Below, one piece after another: positions 8,278 to 16,699 of a stretch of DNA of 25,655 bases (position 1 is the first letter of the stretch; every line of letters begins with the position of its first letter). The notes under the pieces were generated by a model. It saw only the letters and a program-made list of their open reading frames with translations. It ran no database searches and was not told where the DNA came from. This stretch comes from an uncultured Opitutales bacterium. Lineage in GTDB: Bacteria > Verrucomicrobiota > Verrucomicrobiia > Opitutales > Intestinicryptomonadaceae. The DNA lies in contig URGP01000024.1 in NCBI GenBank assembly GCA_900547395.1, positions 1 to 25,655 on the forward strand. Direction: 5' to 3'. The translations under genes and the position numbers were made by a program.

Positions 8278-9135
8278 TTAGAATAAAGCGGAAAATAAAA
8301 GTTTTATCTTGTCGAATTTTGAAATTGCGGGGCGGGACTTCAAGGTGTCGAATTTTTGGGATTCTATCTTGTTTAAAATCGCCCTGCCGCCTGCAAGAGT
8401 AAGGCGTATTTCAAGACTCAGCGGGAATGGAAGGGTCTTTGGCAATTTTTCGCCTTTTTTGAAGAGTTCCTCTGTTATAATAACCTGCCTGCAAAGGCAC
8501 GACCTCACGGCTTCGCTCGCCATTGGAGCAAAGAAATCCTCCTCAGTGAGCGCGCCCCACTGGTCTTGGGGAATGTAAATGCGGTTCTTGGACTTATCCA
8601 CGCTCATGTCCTGCCAGAAATTTGCAAGCTGCAAAGCCGTACATATCGCATCCGACATTTCGAAACGCTCCGCGTCCGTAAAGCCGTGCAAAATCAAGAC
8701 GAGCCTGCCGACGGGATTTGCGGAGCGTCTGCAATAATCGAACAGCTCTTCATAAGCGGCATAGCGTTTTTTCACGACATCCTGCGCGAACGCACTGACA
8801 AGGTCGGTAAAAAGAGAAACGGGTATGCTGAATTTTTTTATCGTGTCGGCGCACGCCATAAAAATCCAATCCCATTTAGGATTGAGCTTTTCGGGATTTT
8901 CCAACGCCAGATTAAGCTCTTTCACATAGTCGTTTAGCCATTCGACCCTCAAAGGCGAGTCCGCCGCGACCGTTTCATGATTTTCATCGGCAATGTCGTC
9001 GGCAGTTCTTGCGAATGCGTAGACCGCCGCAACATGTTTGCGGATTTTACGCGGCACCATTTTGGCGACCGGAAAATTCTCATAATGCGAATTTGCCAAA
9101 GCCTCGCATTTTTTATAAGCCGAGTTTAAATCCAT
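8278..9135 (-). CDS. hpnC: HpnC hydroxysqualene synthase
   Basis: A 285-residue squalene/phytoene-synthase-family enzyme that converts presqualene diphosphate to hydroxysqualene. Motifs are FARTADDIADE (residues 41-51, first Asp-rich motif) and FWQDMSVDKSKNRIYIPQD (172-190, second Asp motif plus the RxYxP signature). The CRRSANPVGRLVL block at ~134-146 is typical of HpnC. It is the first gene of the minus-strand operon running to base 998. A TTGACA-type promoter lies just upstream. Confidence 0.9.
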   Translation of the reverse strand: MDLNSAYKKCEALANSHYENFPVAKMVPRKIRKHVAAVYAFARTADDIADENHETVAADSPLRVEWLNDYVKELNLALENPEKLNPKWDWIFMACADTIKKFSIPVSLFTDLVSAFAQDVVKKRYAAYEELFDYCRRSANPVGRLVLILHGFTDAERFEMSDAICTALQLANFWQDMSVDKSKNRIYIPQDQWGALTEEDFFAPMASEAVRSCLCRQVIITEELFKKGEKLPKTLPFPLSLEIRLTLAGGRAILNKIESQKFDTLKSRPAISKFDKIKLLFSALF

Positions 9136-9144
9136 ATTTCTTGA

Positions 9145-9174
9145 AATATCGCAAATCTCTTTGAAATTGTCAAA
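9145..9174 (-). promoter_or_regulatory. Candidate promoter of the hpnC operon
   Basis: On the minus strand TTGACA (9169-9174) and GATATT (9145-9150) are 18 bases apart, directly upstream of the hpnC ATG at 9135. The -35 box is perfect and the -10 box matches 4 of 6. The site lies between the end of the phage-protein fragment and hpnC, so the operon need not depend on transcription from upstream. Confidence 0.45.
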
Positions 9175-9183
9175 TATGAAGAA

Positions 9184-10473
9184 TTAAAACCGCCGTAAAA
9201 CTACTAATGCAATCCGCATTGAAACTGCGGCGGCAAGAGAGCTTGGAATTAAAAGCACTCTGAGGCTGTTTATGTTGTCGCCTCTTAAATGTATGGTGTC
9301 GCTTGGGGTGGTGTAAACGCCTGCATACTTAGCTCCTGCATCGGTTTCCAAATTTATGTTGATACCCATGGCTTCCGCAACCCAGCGGCGGATGTCGCCA
9401 ATCCCCGCAACCTTGCCTTCCCTAAACCTCTTTGGAAGCGGCAGTTTCGACTTTAATATCTGCTTGAAAACCAAAGGCGCACCTTTGCCCTGCGGCAAAT
9501 CTCCGCCTAAATCAGCATTTTCCGCATCTTCTTCAAAATTTTTTGAATATTTTGCATTTTCTTCTTGATTTTCCGAAAAATTTTGCGATTGTCCATAATT
9601 AGGAGACGGGACAAGTGCGTTATCGGACGTAAACTGAAGGCCTTTTAAGGATTTTAGATTTGTGTGGTCTCCTTCTTTTTTTGCCTTGCGCTTGTACATT
9701 GTTGCAGACACAAGCTTTTTTCTTCCCGTTCTGATTTCCGCGACATAGTAAATTTCGTCACCTATTTGTTTTTGGAAGATTAAAACTTCGTTATTCAATA
9801 AATTTTTCTTCGGAGATTTTTCGACTTTGTCGAACTCGTTTACGATTTTATCCGCAAGCTTCCAGTCTTCCCTTGTAATCGGTATCTGCCCGGAATACGT
9901 TTCGGCGGGCGACGAATGCCTGTTTTCCCCGTGCATAATCCCATAGCCCTGCAAGGCATGGACATAGCCCTTTAAATCAACGCCCGTATCGTTTTTTATT
10001 CTCTCAACCGCTTGCGGCGAAAGCTCCCCGAAGTCGAAAAACGTGCTTTTGCCTTTCTCGATGCCGTTTTTTAAAAAGTCGTCCAAGTCAGAATATTTCT
10101 TTGTGGGAGTTTTCTTGCTGAACTTTTGCGCAACTTCCCCCGCAACTTCTTCGGCATCATCCCAAATCGCATCGTCAATCTCCGCCTCATTATTGGATTC
10201 CTCGACATTTTGGGCGTATGGAGCTCCCTGCAAGTCGTTTGCAAAGACTTTCTCGAAGGAAAACGCTTCGGGATCCAAGTCCGCAAGCCTAAGCTTGAAG
10301 TCGTGCGCCTCTTTTAGCATTTCAAGGGCGTGATTTGTCGCCAAGCTTCCCAAAGCTCGCTTTTCCTCACCATTAAGCTCCGCCGCAGGCTTTCCAATCT
10401 CCCTTAACGCCCTGCTTCTCGCCTCCTCGACAATCTCCCCACGCGCCTCCGGCGTAAGAGCCATTTCTTGCAC
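9184..10473 (-). CDS. Fragment of a phage/plasmid polyvalent protein with a PBECR-like nuclease domain
   Basis: A 429-residue protein, low in hydrophobic cores and rich in charged and Asn/Glu linkers, as in large 'polyvalent' proteins carried by phages and plasmids. Residues ~150-250 resemble the PBECR (Barnase/EndoU/ColicinE5-D/RelE-like) nuclease class. An HALQGYGIMHGENR motif is followed by IPITREDWKLADKIVNEFD and a beta-rich YYVAEIRTGRKKLVSATMYKRK segment. The C-terminal part (GVYTTPSDTIHLR) looks like the lead-in to a zinc-peptidase-type HExxH segment. It stops in an unrelated tail (LAAAVSMRIALVVLRRF), so the gene is probably the truncated end of something larger. Start: GTG at 10473, 8 bases after GGGGAAGG; an ATG at 10464 is the alternative. 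It interrupts an otherwise housekeeping stretch between dxs and hpnC. Confidence 0.6.
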   Translation of the reverse strand: MQEMALTPEARGEIVEEARSRALREIGKPAAELNGEEKRALGSLATNHALEMLKEAHDFKLRLADLDPEAFSFEKVFANDLQGAPYAQNVEESNNEAEIDDAIWDDAEEVAGEVAQKFSKKTPTKKYSDLDDFLKNGIEKGKSTFFDFGELSPQAVERIKNDTGVDLKGYVHALQGYGIMHGENRHSSPAETYSGQIPITREDWKLADKIVNEFDKVEKSPKKNLLNNEVLIFQKQIGDEIYYVAEIRTGRKKLVSATMYKRKAKKEGDHTNLKSLKGLQFTSDNALVPSPNYGQSQNFSENQEENAKYSKNFEEDAENADLGGDLPQGKGAPLVFKQILKSKLPLPKRFREGKVAGIGDIRRWVAEAMGININLETDAGAKYAGVYTTPSDTIHLRGDNINSLRVLLIPSSLAAAVSMRIALVVLRRF

Positions 10474-10504
10474 AAAAAAAGCCTTCCCCGATTAGGAAAA
10501 GCTT
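10474..10504 (-). terminator. Rho-independent terminator of the xseB-dxs operon
   Basis: On the minus strand, 25 bases after the dxs stop, the arms AAGCTTTTCC and GGGAAGGCTT pair over 10 positions (two G-T pairs) around a short loop. Seven T residues follow. The 3' arm of the hairpin also holds the only Shine-Dalgarno-like sequence of the downstream phage-protein fragment, so that gene would be poorly translated from read-through. Confidence 0.75.
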
Positions 10505-10529
10505 TTATTGCTTCATATAGAAACTTAGG

Positions 10530-12416
10530 CTACTTCGCGTTTTTTAATGCAAGCTCAATTTTCTGCGCGACAGCTTCGGGCGTCAAACCGTACATCTCGC
10601 GCAGTACTCCGACGCTTGAACCATGCGGTATGAATTCGTCTTTCCAGCCGATGATTTCAACGTGGGTTGCAATATTGTTTTCTGATGCGAACTCCGAAAC
10701 CGCGCTTCCGAAACCGCCGCGCACCGAATGGTCTTCCAAAGTCGCGACAATCTTTGCCTTGCCGAACTGTTCCCTCAAAAGATTTTCGTCAAGAGGCTTC
10801 GCAAAACGGGCATTGACAACCCCTGCGGAAATTCCTTTTTCCTTCAAGATTTCGGCGACCTTTTTGGCTACGCTTACCATGTTGCCGAGAGCCCAAATTG
10901 CCACGTCGCTGCCCTCGCTTAAAACTTCCGCCTTGCCGATTTCAAGCTTTTGCGGAAATTCCTTCATTTTCACGCCCTCTCCCTTGCCGCGCGGATAGCG
11001 TATGAAGCACGGCTTGCCGCTGTAAACCGAAGTGTAAAGCATGTCAGCAAGCTCGTCTTCGTTAGAAGGCTGCATTATTGTTGCGTTTGGCAAGCAACGC
11101 AGCATAGCGATGTCAAACAAGCCGTGGTGCGTCGCCCCGTCCTGCGCGCTAAGTCCCGCCCTGTCCATGCAAAAAGTTACAGGCAGGTTTTGAAGGCAGA
11201 CATCGTGCATGGCGCAATCGACAGCCCTTTGCATAAAAGAAGAATAAATGGCTGCAACGGGCTTTATGCCCCTTGCGGCAAGACCCGCGGAAAATACGGC
11301 GGCATGCTCTTCGGCAATCCCGACATCGTAAAACTGTTCGGGTAGCTCCTTTTTGATATGGCAAAGCCCCGTTCCCGCGCTCATCGCGGCGGTTATGCCG
11401 ACAACTGTCGAATCTTTGCGGGCGATTTTAAGCAGCGTCTTGCCCATTGCGTCCTGATAAAGTGGAATGGTCGGATCGGGATGCTCTGTATTTTCGCCCG
11501 TAATGACATTGTACGGGCTTGCCCCGTGGAATTTTTCCGGATTTTTCAACGCGCACGGCAACCCCCTGCCCTTTTCGGTCACTATGTGCAAAATCACGGG
11601 TTCGGGGCTGTTCTTGCAGAAATTCAAATACATTTCGAGCTGTTCGATATTATGCCCGTCGATTGGTCCCAAATAGCGCAAACCGTACTTTTCAAACATG
11701 GAAGAAGCTTCCATCAGAAAGTCCTTCGTTTCCGACATCACTTTGCTGCCGAATTTTTTGACGGACCTTCCGACTGCCGACTTCTTCAAAAAAGAGCTCA
11801 TGTCCGAATAAAGGCGCGTGTATATCGGATTTGTAATCAAATCGTTGAAATATTTTGAAAGCGCGCCGACGTTTTTTGAAATCGACATCTTGTTGTCGTT
11901 CAAAACCAAAATGAATTTTTTTGTGGTCGATTCTATGTTGTTGAGAGCCTCAAAGCTGATGCCGTTTGTCAAAGCGGCGTCTCCCAAAACAGCAATGACA
12001 TTTTCATCGCCGCCAAGCATGTCCCTTGCGGCGGCCAAACCGAGAGCCGCCGAAAGAGCAGTCCCCGCATGCCCCGCGCCGAACGCGTCATGCTCGCTTT
12101 CAGCCCTGTTGCAAAAGCCGCAGTAGCCGCCCGTCTGGCGAAGCTTCTTGAATTTTTCGCCGTTTCTGCCCGTCAAAAGCTTATGGACATAACTCTGGTG
12201 GGAAACATCGAATACAATTTTGTCTTTCGGAGTGGAAAAAACTCTGTGAAGAGCAATGCAAAGCTCCACAACGCCCAAATTCGGGCCGACATGCCCGCCG
12301 TTTTTAGATGTAACCAATATAATTTCGCCCCTGATTTCGTCAGCCAAAATCTTCAAATCCTGTTTGGAAAGCTTTTTGACATCTTCGGGCCCTTGTATTT
12401 TACTTAAAATAGACAT
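10530..12416 (-). CDS. dxs: 1-deoxy-D-xylulose-5-phosphate synthase
   Basis: First enzyme of the MEP isoprenoid pathway: thiamine-diphosphate-dependent condensation of pyruvate and glyceraldehyde 3-phosphate. The 628-residue protein has the family's normal length. Signatures are GGHVGPNLGVVEL near the N-terminus, the ThDP/Mg motif VLGDAALTNG...LNDNKMSIS, the acid residue in VGIAEEHAA, DRAGLSAQDGATHHG and RYPRGKG. GDA replaces the more common GDG at the start of the ThDP motif, a small variation. The ATG at 12416 was preferred to a TTG at 12434; neither has a strong ribosome site. It follows xseB closely and supplies precursors for the nearby squalene genes, though it is terminated separately. 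Confidence 0.95.
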   Translation of the reverse strand: MSILSKIQGPEDVKKLSKQDLKILADEIRGEIILVTSKNGGHVGPNLGVVELCIALHRVFSTPKDKIVFDVSHQSYVHKLLTGRNGEKFKKLRQTGGYCGFCNRAESEHDAFGAGHAGTALSAALGLAAARDMLGGDENVIAVLGDAALTNGISFEALNNIESTTKKFILVLNDNKMSISKNVGALSKYFNDLITNPIYTRLYSDMSSFLKKSAVGRSVKKFGSKVMSETKDFLMEASSMFEKYGLRYLGPIDGHNIEQLEMYLNFCKNSPEPVILHIVTEKGRGLPCALKNPEKFHGASPYNVITGENTEHPDPTIPLYQDAMGKTLLKIARKDSTVVGITAAMSAGTGLCHIKKELPEQFYDVGIAEEHAAVFSAGLAARGIKPVAAIYSSFMQRAVDCAMHDVCLQNLPVTFCMDRAGLSAQDGATHHGLFDIAMLRCLPNATIMQPSNEDELADMLYTSVYSGKPCFIRYPRGKGEGVKMKEFPQKLEIGKAEVLSEGSDVAIWALGNMVSVAKKVAEILKEKGISAGVVNARFAKPLDENLLREQFGKAKIVATLEDHSVRGGFGSAVSEFASENNIATHVEIIGWKDEFIPHGSSVGVLREMYGLTPEAVAQKIELALKNAK

Positions 12417-12439
12417 ACTCAATAATGCGGGCAAACAAA

Positions 12440-12667
12440 CTATTTCTCGAAATTCTCCAAACCGTCAACGCCGAGTGCCTTAACCTGCATCTCCGCTTCG
12501 GACAATCTCTTTCGGCAAGTTTCAAGGCAAGACTTCGCTCTGGAATACTTCTCCACAAGCTTGTCCAATGCGACATTCTGCCCGTTTAGCTCGCGCAAAA
12601 TATCCTGAAGCTCGGCAAAAGCCTCTTCAAAACTCTGCTTGTTTTTGCCTTTTAATTTGCCATCCAT
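12440..12667 (-). CDS. xseB: Exodeoxyribonuclease VII small subunit
   Basis: A 75-residue protein matching the XseB helical hairpin: SFEEAFAELQDILRELNGQ followed by LDKLVEKYSRAKSCLETCRKRLSEAEMQV. The order and spacing are those of XseB, the small subunit that assembles around the XseA catalytic subunit (not in this window). The ATG at 12667 gives the usual N-terminus; an upstream ATG at 12688 would add seven residues. Neither has a good ribosome site. An xseB-dxs pair is a common gene order in bacteria, which supports both calls. Confidence 0.88.
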   Translation of the reverse strand: MDGKLKGKNKQSFEEAFAELQDILRELNGQNVALDKLVEKYSRAKSCLETCRKRLSEAEMQVKALGVDGLENFEK

Positions 12668-13053
12668 TTTTAAAGCGACATATTTCAATACATTTTGGTT
12701 GAATTTTACAACCTTTTTTTAAAAAACATTTCCTTTGCGGCATTTTTTTGCGGAAATCGACCCTTTTTTATTCCAAACATTCGCAAAAAATCGTTTTTTC
12801 ATATTTTTTTCTCGACTTTTTTTTACGATATGCCACTTTAAATATGAAAGCAGAAAAAACGCTATATTAGTTATATACGAAATATAGATGCAAAAAACTA
12901 CTCCGATTTTAAATATGACGCTTTTTATTTTTTTAAAGCATCTTTTTTATTTTATGCGTAGTTTAACTGTTAAAACCTTTTCCATAAAGGCTTAATTTTA
13001 GGATTTTTCTGACGATATAAAAGAATTTTAAGCAACGCGAAACTCTTATCACC
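12668..13053. other. AT-rich divergent intergenic region
   Basis: About 370 bases between the divergent xseB-dxs operon and the thymidine-phosphorylase-like gene. It is very T/A-rich, with several runs of seven or more T. A small GGTTG/CAACC hairpin followed by T7 lies at about 12,707-12,730. A TATAAA at 13016-13021 could be the -10 of the rightward gene, but no good -35 is visible. No open frame looks coding. It presumably carries both promoters. Confidence 0.5.
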
Positions 13054-14391
13054 ATGGCAATAAAAAAGATACCCATAATCAAAACGGCAATAAAACCATC
13101 ATACGCCTATCTCATCGAAAAGAAAAGAGACGGCAACGAATTCACGGAAGAAGAAGTGCGTTTTCTTGTAGATTCCATTTTAAACAAGGAAATTCCCGAA
13201 TTTCAAATGGCGGCTCTGATAATGGCAATCTACTTCAAGGACATGTCGGCAATAGAAACCGCAATGTTTTCGGAGGAAATGATGCTCTCGGGAGAAGTTT
13301 TGGATTTGTCTTCAATCACACGCCCGAAAGTCGCAAAATATTCCACAGGTGGCGTAGGCGACAAAACAACAATCATACTAAACGCAATCGCGGCGGTATG
13401 CGGAGTTGTGATGCCCTCAATGGTCGGTCAAGATGAAGACTTCGTAATCTCGGTGCACGACAAGCTTTCGTCAATCCCAGGATTTAAAAGCAATCTTTCA
13501 ATAGACGCATTCTCAAAACAGCTCGAAAAAGTGGGCTGTGCAATCTGCCGCCCCGACCCGAAAATTTCTCCCGCAGACGACATTTTGTTTAAGATGCGCC
13601 AAAACACCGCGACAATCCCGTCGCTTCCCCTCATCACAACCTCGGTTTTGAGCAAGAAGTTCGCCGAAGGGGCAGACGGCTTGGTTGTCGATGTCAAGTG
13701 GGGCAACGGATCGTTTTTGAGAGACTTGGAACAGGCAAAACAGCTCGCTCGCACAATCACGCGCGTCGCAAGACAAATGAAACGCAAGTGCGTGGCCCTC
13801 GTAACCGACATAAACCAGCCGCTCGGAGACTGCGTCGGCGAAGGCTTTGAAATCCTTGAAGCAATTAAATTCCTAAAAGGCGAAGGCACGGAAGATATGA
13901 AAGACCTCGTAATGAGGCTCGGAATGGAAATCGTGCGCCAAGCGGGCGTCGCAGGTTCAACATTGGCGTCGAAACAAGCCGTCGAACGCGTAATCGAAGA
14001 CGGGTCGGCATACCAAAAATTCCTCGACATGGTAAAGGCGCAAGGCGGAGACGCTCCATGGCTTACGGACGCTTCCAAATATCCGATGCCCAAACATACA
14101 CGCAAACTACCTGCTCCCAAACGCGGCTACGTCCACAATATCAATGCAGGCATGATTGCGCGCGGCGTCCAACTGCTTTCAAACGGCAAAAACGGGAAAC
14201 ACGACCCGTACGTCGGCATAACCGAAATCAAGAAAATCGGCACTCAGGTAAAACAGGGCGAACCGCTTCTTCTCATCCATTACAACGACGAATCATCGCT
14301 CGACTCGGCATTCGACTACCTGCGCAATGCCTACCGACTCGCGCCGCGCAGACCAAATCCGCCGCAACTCTTCGTCGAACGCGTCGCATAA
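13054..14391 (+). CDS. deoA: Thymidine/pyrimidine-nucleoside phosphorylase family protein with a rewritten glycine loop
   Basis: A 445-residue protein with the full family fold: helical N-terminal domain, YSTGGVGDKTT phosphate-binding region (residues 96-106), a VVDVKWGNGSF motif (~211-221) and a C-terminal biotin-carboxyl-carrier-like segment ending at LFVERVA. Arg182, Ser197 and Lys201 match the substrate-binding Arg, Ser and Lys of known thymidine phosphorylases. Two departures stand out. Tyr96 replaces the His of KHSTGGVGD. The loop that normally reads GRGLGHTGGTLDKLE has become GQDEDFVISVHDKLS (125-139) with no change in length. The frame is intact and the gene has its own strong terminator. 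It is probably a functional but altered enzyme. No Shine-Dalgarno is visible before the ATG. Confidence 0.82.
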   Translation: MAIKKIPIIKTAIKPSYAYLIEKKRDGNEFTEEEVRFLVDSILNKEIPEFQMAALIMAIYFKDMSAIETAMFSEEMMLSGEVLDLSSITRPKVAKYSTGGVGDKTTIILNAIAAVCGVVMPSMVGQDEDFVISVHDKLSSIPGFKSNLSIDAFSKQLEKVGCAICRPDPKISPADDILFKMRQNTATIPSLPLITTSVLSKKFAEGADGLVVDVKWGNGSFLRDLEQAKQLARTITRVARQMKRKCVALVTDINQPLGDCVGEGFEILEAIKFLKGEGTEDMKDLVMRLGMEIVRQAGVAGSTLASKQAVERVIEDGSAYQKFLDMVKAQGGDAPWLTDASKYPMPKHTRKLPAPKRGYVHNINAGMIARGVQLLSNGKNGKHDPYVGITEIKKIGTQVKQGEPLLLIHYNDESSLDSAFDYLRNAYRLAPRRPNPPQLFVERVA

Positions 14392-14418
14392 TAAAAAAAT
14401 CATCACAAAATTTACAAG

Positions 14419-14452
14419 ATGCACTTGAACATATGTTTAAGTGCATTTTTTT
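14419..14452 (+). terminator. Strong rho-independent terminator after the phosphorylase gene
   Basis: A 12-bp stem (ATGCACTTGAAC with GTTTAAGTGCAT, one G-T pair) around ATAT is followed by seven T residues, 28 bases after the stop codon. It marks the end of the host transcription unit before the accessory region. Confidence 0.88.
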
Positions 14453-14553
14453 GCCCTCATCCAACCGTTAGCCAATACCTTAAATATTTAGTTTCAAATA
14501 TTTTTATAATCAGACAAATTCAAATTTAAAAAACGACAACCATAGTTTTTTAT

Positions 14554-14781
14554 TTATATTCGCCTTTTCAATTTGTAAGCATACAATAACATGTAAAATA
14601 TCAAAAAACCTATCATCCCCGTAAAGCATGTCAAAACAAGCCCTGTTATTAAAATGTACTTGTTTTCATTTTTTAATGCAAAAAAAACAATTACAAATGA
14701 AGCCAATAAAAACAGCCATCTCAAAAATTCTTCTTTAATTGAAACTTCGTCCACAATCGCAAAAAAGAAATTGTATTCCAT
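14554..14781 (-). CDS. Small two-span membrane protein, unknown
   Basis: A 75-residue protein with two hydrophobic segments (about residues 22-38, LFLLASFVIVFFALK, and 45-65, TGLVLTCFTGMIGFLIFYMLLY) and a basic C-terminal KLKRR. No family recognised. The ATG at 14781 was chosen because GTGGAA lies 6-11 bases before it; the frame extends 18 bases further to a TTG. It is AT-rich and stands alone between a terminator and the tRNA-Arg, so it may belong to the mobile region or be an orphan chromosomal gene. Confidence 0.5.
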   Translation of the reverse strand: MEYNFFFAIVDEVSIKEEFLRWLFLLASFVIVFFALKNENKYILITGLVLTCFTGMIGFLIFYMLLYAYKLKRRI

Positions 14782-14972
14782 ATTTATTCCACTTTTCAAA
14801 TATTATTTCTTTATTTCATGCAATACATTGTTTTTAACAAAAAAATATCAAATACTTTCGTAATGCAATCCTTAAAATAAAAACAACAAAAGAAATAAAA
14901 TATTCCACACTAATAAAATTGACTTCCCTTAAAATATATGCCTAACTTTTTTATATATTTGTTTTATACCCC

Positions 14973-15044
14973 GCCCCTGTAGTTCAACGGATAGAACGGG
15001 CGTTTCCTAAACGCTAAATCGTGGTTCGATTCCACGTGGGGGCG
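14973..15044 (+). tRNA. tRNA-Arg (anticodon CCU), copy 1
   Basis: The acceptor strands GCCCCTG and TGGGGGC pair (two wobbles). T8 and A9 are followed by D stem GTTC/GAAC. The anticodon stem GGCGT/ACGCT holds the loop TTCCTAA (CCT at 34-36), and the T arm is CGTGG-TTCGATT-CCACG. The discriminator is G and no CCA is encoded. It is the likely chromosomal integration target of the island. A TTGACT lies 54 bases upstream, but no convincing -10 is seen. Confidence 0.94.
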
Positions 15045-15072
15045 CGGGTTGATTGTTTTAGAAGGAACTCCG

Positions 15073-16698
15073 ATGAAAGCAATACATGCCGATCCGAGAG
15101 AAATAAGAAGAATTTTTCAAGAAAGTTATATTATACCTGATTTTCAAAGGTCTTACTCTTGGCAAATTGAACAATGTGATAAGTTATGGGAAGATTTTAT
15201 ATTCTTTCATGAAAACAAATCTTCAAATGACGATAAATATTTTTTAGGCAATATTGTTATACATCCGTATGGAAATAAATTTGCAGTTATTGACGGACAA
15301 CAACGTCTAACAACATTAATTCTTCTGATAAAAGCTTTTCATTTGCGCGCAGGAACAGTCAAGGCACTTGAAGAATGTTTAAAAATTAAAGATCCTTTAA
15401 CTTCTGTGCTAACTGATGAAATAAGATTAGACTCGAGGGTGCTCGAAAATGATAAAACCGCTTTGATACAAATAGTAAATGGCAACGTCAATAATATTTC
15501 GGAATCAAAGTTGAAAGATAATTTTCTTTTTCTCGGAGAAAAAATTGACGATTGGCGTATTACGCATAATAGTGCGACGGAATTAAACGAACTTATTCTA
15601 ACGTTATTAGATAATCTTGTTTTATTGCCTATTCATTGCGGATCGGAAGATGACGCGCTTACAATATTTGAGACTATAAATAACCGCGGGATGTCGTTGA
15701 CCGATTCCGATATCTTTAAAGCTAAATTGTATTCATATGCAGGCGATGAAAAAAGTGTTGTGATTGATTTATGGAGAAACTTAAATGATCACGATTGGTA
15801 TTTTAGAATTTTAATGCATATAATTCGAGCAAGTGAAAATGATATATCTAAAGAGAAGGCATTAAGAGCTTATTTCACGGCGAATGAATCTTCACGTTTG
15901 TCTAAATGGAAAACTATAGTGTCGTCTTTGGAAAAAATTCAGACCATATCAACATTTGGGGAAAACGATTCCGATATATATATTTTAAAATCAATATTAT
16001 CAACATATCCTAATTATTATTGGAACTTCCCTCTGTTCGTTTTTCTGTTTAACAATGGAGATTTCAATGAGGACAAAACGGAAGTGTCGCTATCCGAAGA
16101 AAATAATAAAAAATTCATAAGTTTAATCCATTCAACTTTAAAATATTTTTTTATAAAAGGCGTCGTTTATAATTCAGTAAACGCAATACGCGACACAGTT
16201 TTTAAGGTTTGTGCGGCAATATCGCACGGTAAAGATTTTATAAAGGAATACAAAGACAATATAACCGAGAATGACTATGCTGAATTGGGAAGAAAATTGC
16301 AAAATAAACAGTATGGTAGATATTTGCGCGGTTTGGTTTTAATATCAGCATATCTAAATGATATGCAGGATAAGAATAAATTTTCCGTTTTCCTTTACGG
16401 TAAATATGATATAGAACATATTCTGCCCAAAAAATGGAATAACTACGATGGAGGTTGGAGCGAGTCAATTTGGAAAGAAGAATTGAACTCTTTGGGGAAT
16501 ATGATGCCACTTGAACATAAGTTGAATATATCGGCTCAAAACGACTTTTTCAAAAGAAAACAAGAAATTTACAAATCTTCAAAAGTGCAAGATGCCATAG
16601 ATTTGTCAGCCGACAGCCAGTTAAATTGGACTCCAGATTCATGTAAATCACGTAATGATTTTAAGACAGATAAGATATTAAGCTATTTGACCTTATGA
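15073..16698 (+). CDS. Single-chain GmrSD-type restriction/defence protein (DUF262 + DUF1524)
   Basis: A 541-residue protein. The N-terminal DUF262/GmrS-like domain shows PDFQRSYSW (22-30) and the ParB-like nucleotide-binding motif VIDGQQRLTTL (72-82). It continues through IFETINNRGMSLTDSDIFKAK (~200-220). The C-terminal DUF1524/GmrD-like HNH nuclease shows YDIEHILPKKW (445-455, His449) and SLGNMMPLEHKLN (Asn476, His481). Known relatives are NTP-dependent type IV restriction enzymes that cut modified phage DNA. The ATG at 15073 follows AAGGAACTCCG, a good ribosome site, and begins only 28 bases after tRNA-Arg with no visible promoter between. Base composition is clearly more AT-rich than the host genes, indicating recent transfer. 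Confidence 0.9.
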   Translation: MKAIHADPREIRRIFQESYIIPDFQRSYSWQIEQCDKLWEDFIFFHENKSSNDDKYFLGNIVIHPYGNKFAVIDGQQRLTTLILLIKAFHLRAGTVKALEECLKIKDPLTSVLTDEIRLDSRVLENDKTALIQIVNGNVNNISESKLKDNFLFLGEKIDDWRITHNSATELNELILTLLDNLVLLPIHCGSEDDALTIFETINNRGMSLTDSDIFKAKLYSYAGDEKSVVIDLWRNLNDHDWYFRILMHIIRASENDISKEKALRAYFTANESSRLSKWKTIVSSLEKIQTISTFGENDSDIYILKSILSTYPNYYWNFPLFVFLFNNGDFNEDKTEVSLSEENNKKFISLIHSTLKYFFIKGVVYNSVNAIRDTVFKVCAAISHGKDFIKEYKDNITENDYAELGRKLQNKQYGRYLRGLVLISAYLNDMQDKNKFSVFLYGKYDIEHILPKKWNNYDGGWSESIWKEELNSLGNMMPLEHKLNISAQNDFFKRKQEIYKSSKVQDAIDLSADSQLNWTPDSCKSRNDFKTDKILSYLTL

Positions 16699-16699
16699 T

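Noticed and set aside
13428..14120. A 230-codon antisense frame inside the phosphorylase gene
   Set aside because: It is a shadow of a clearly recognised gene on the other strand and has no ribosome site or motif.
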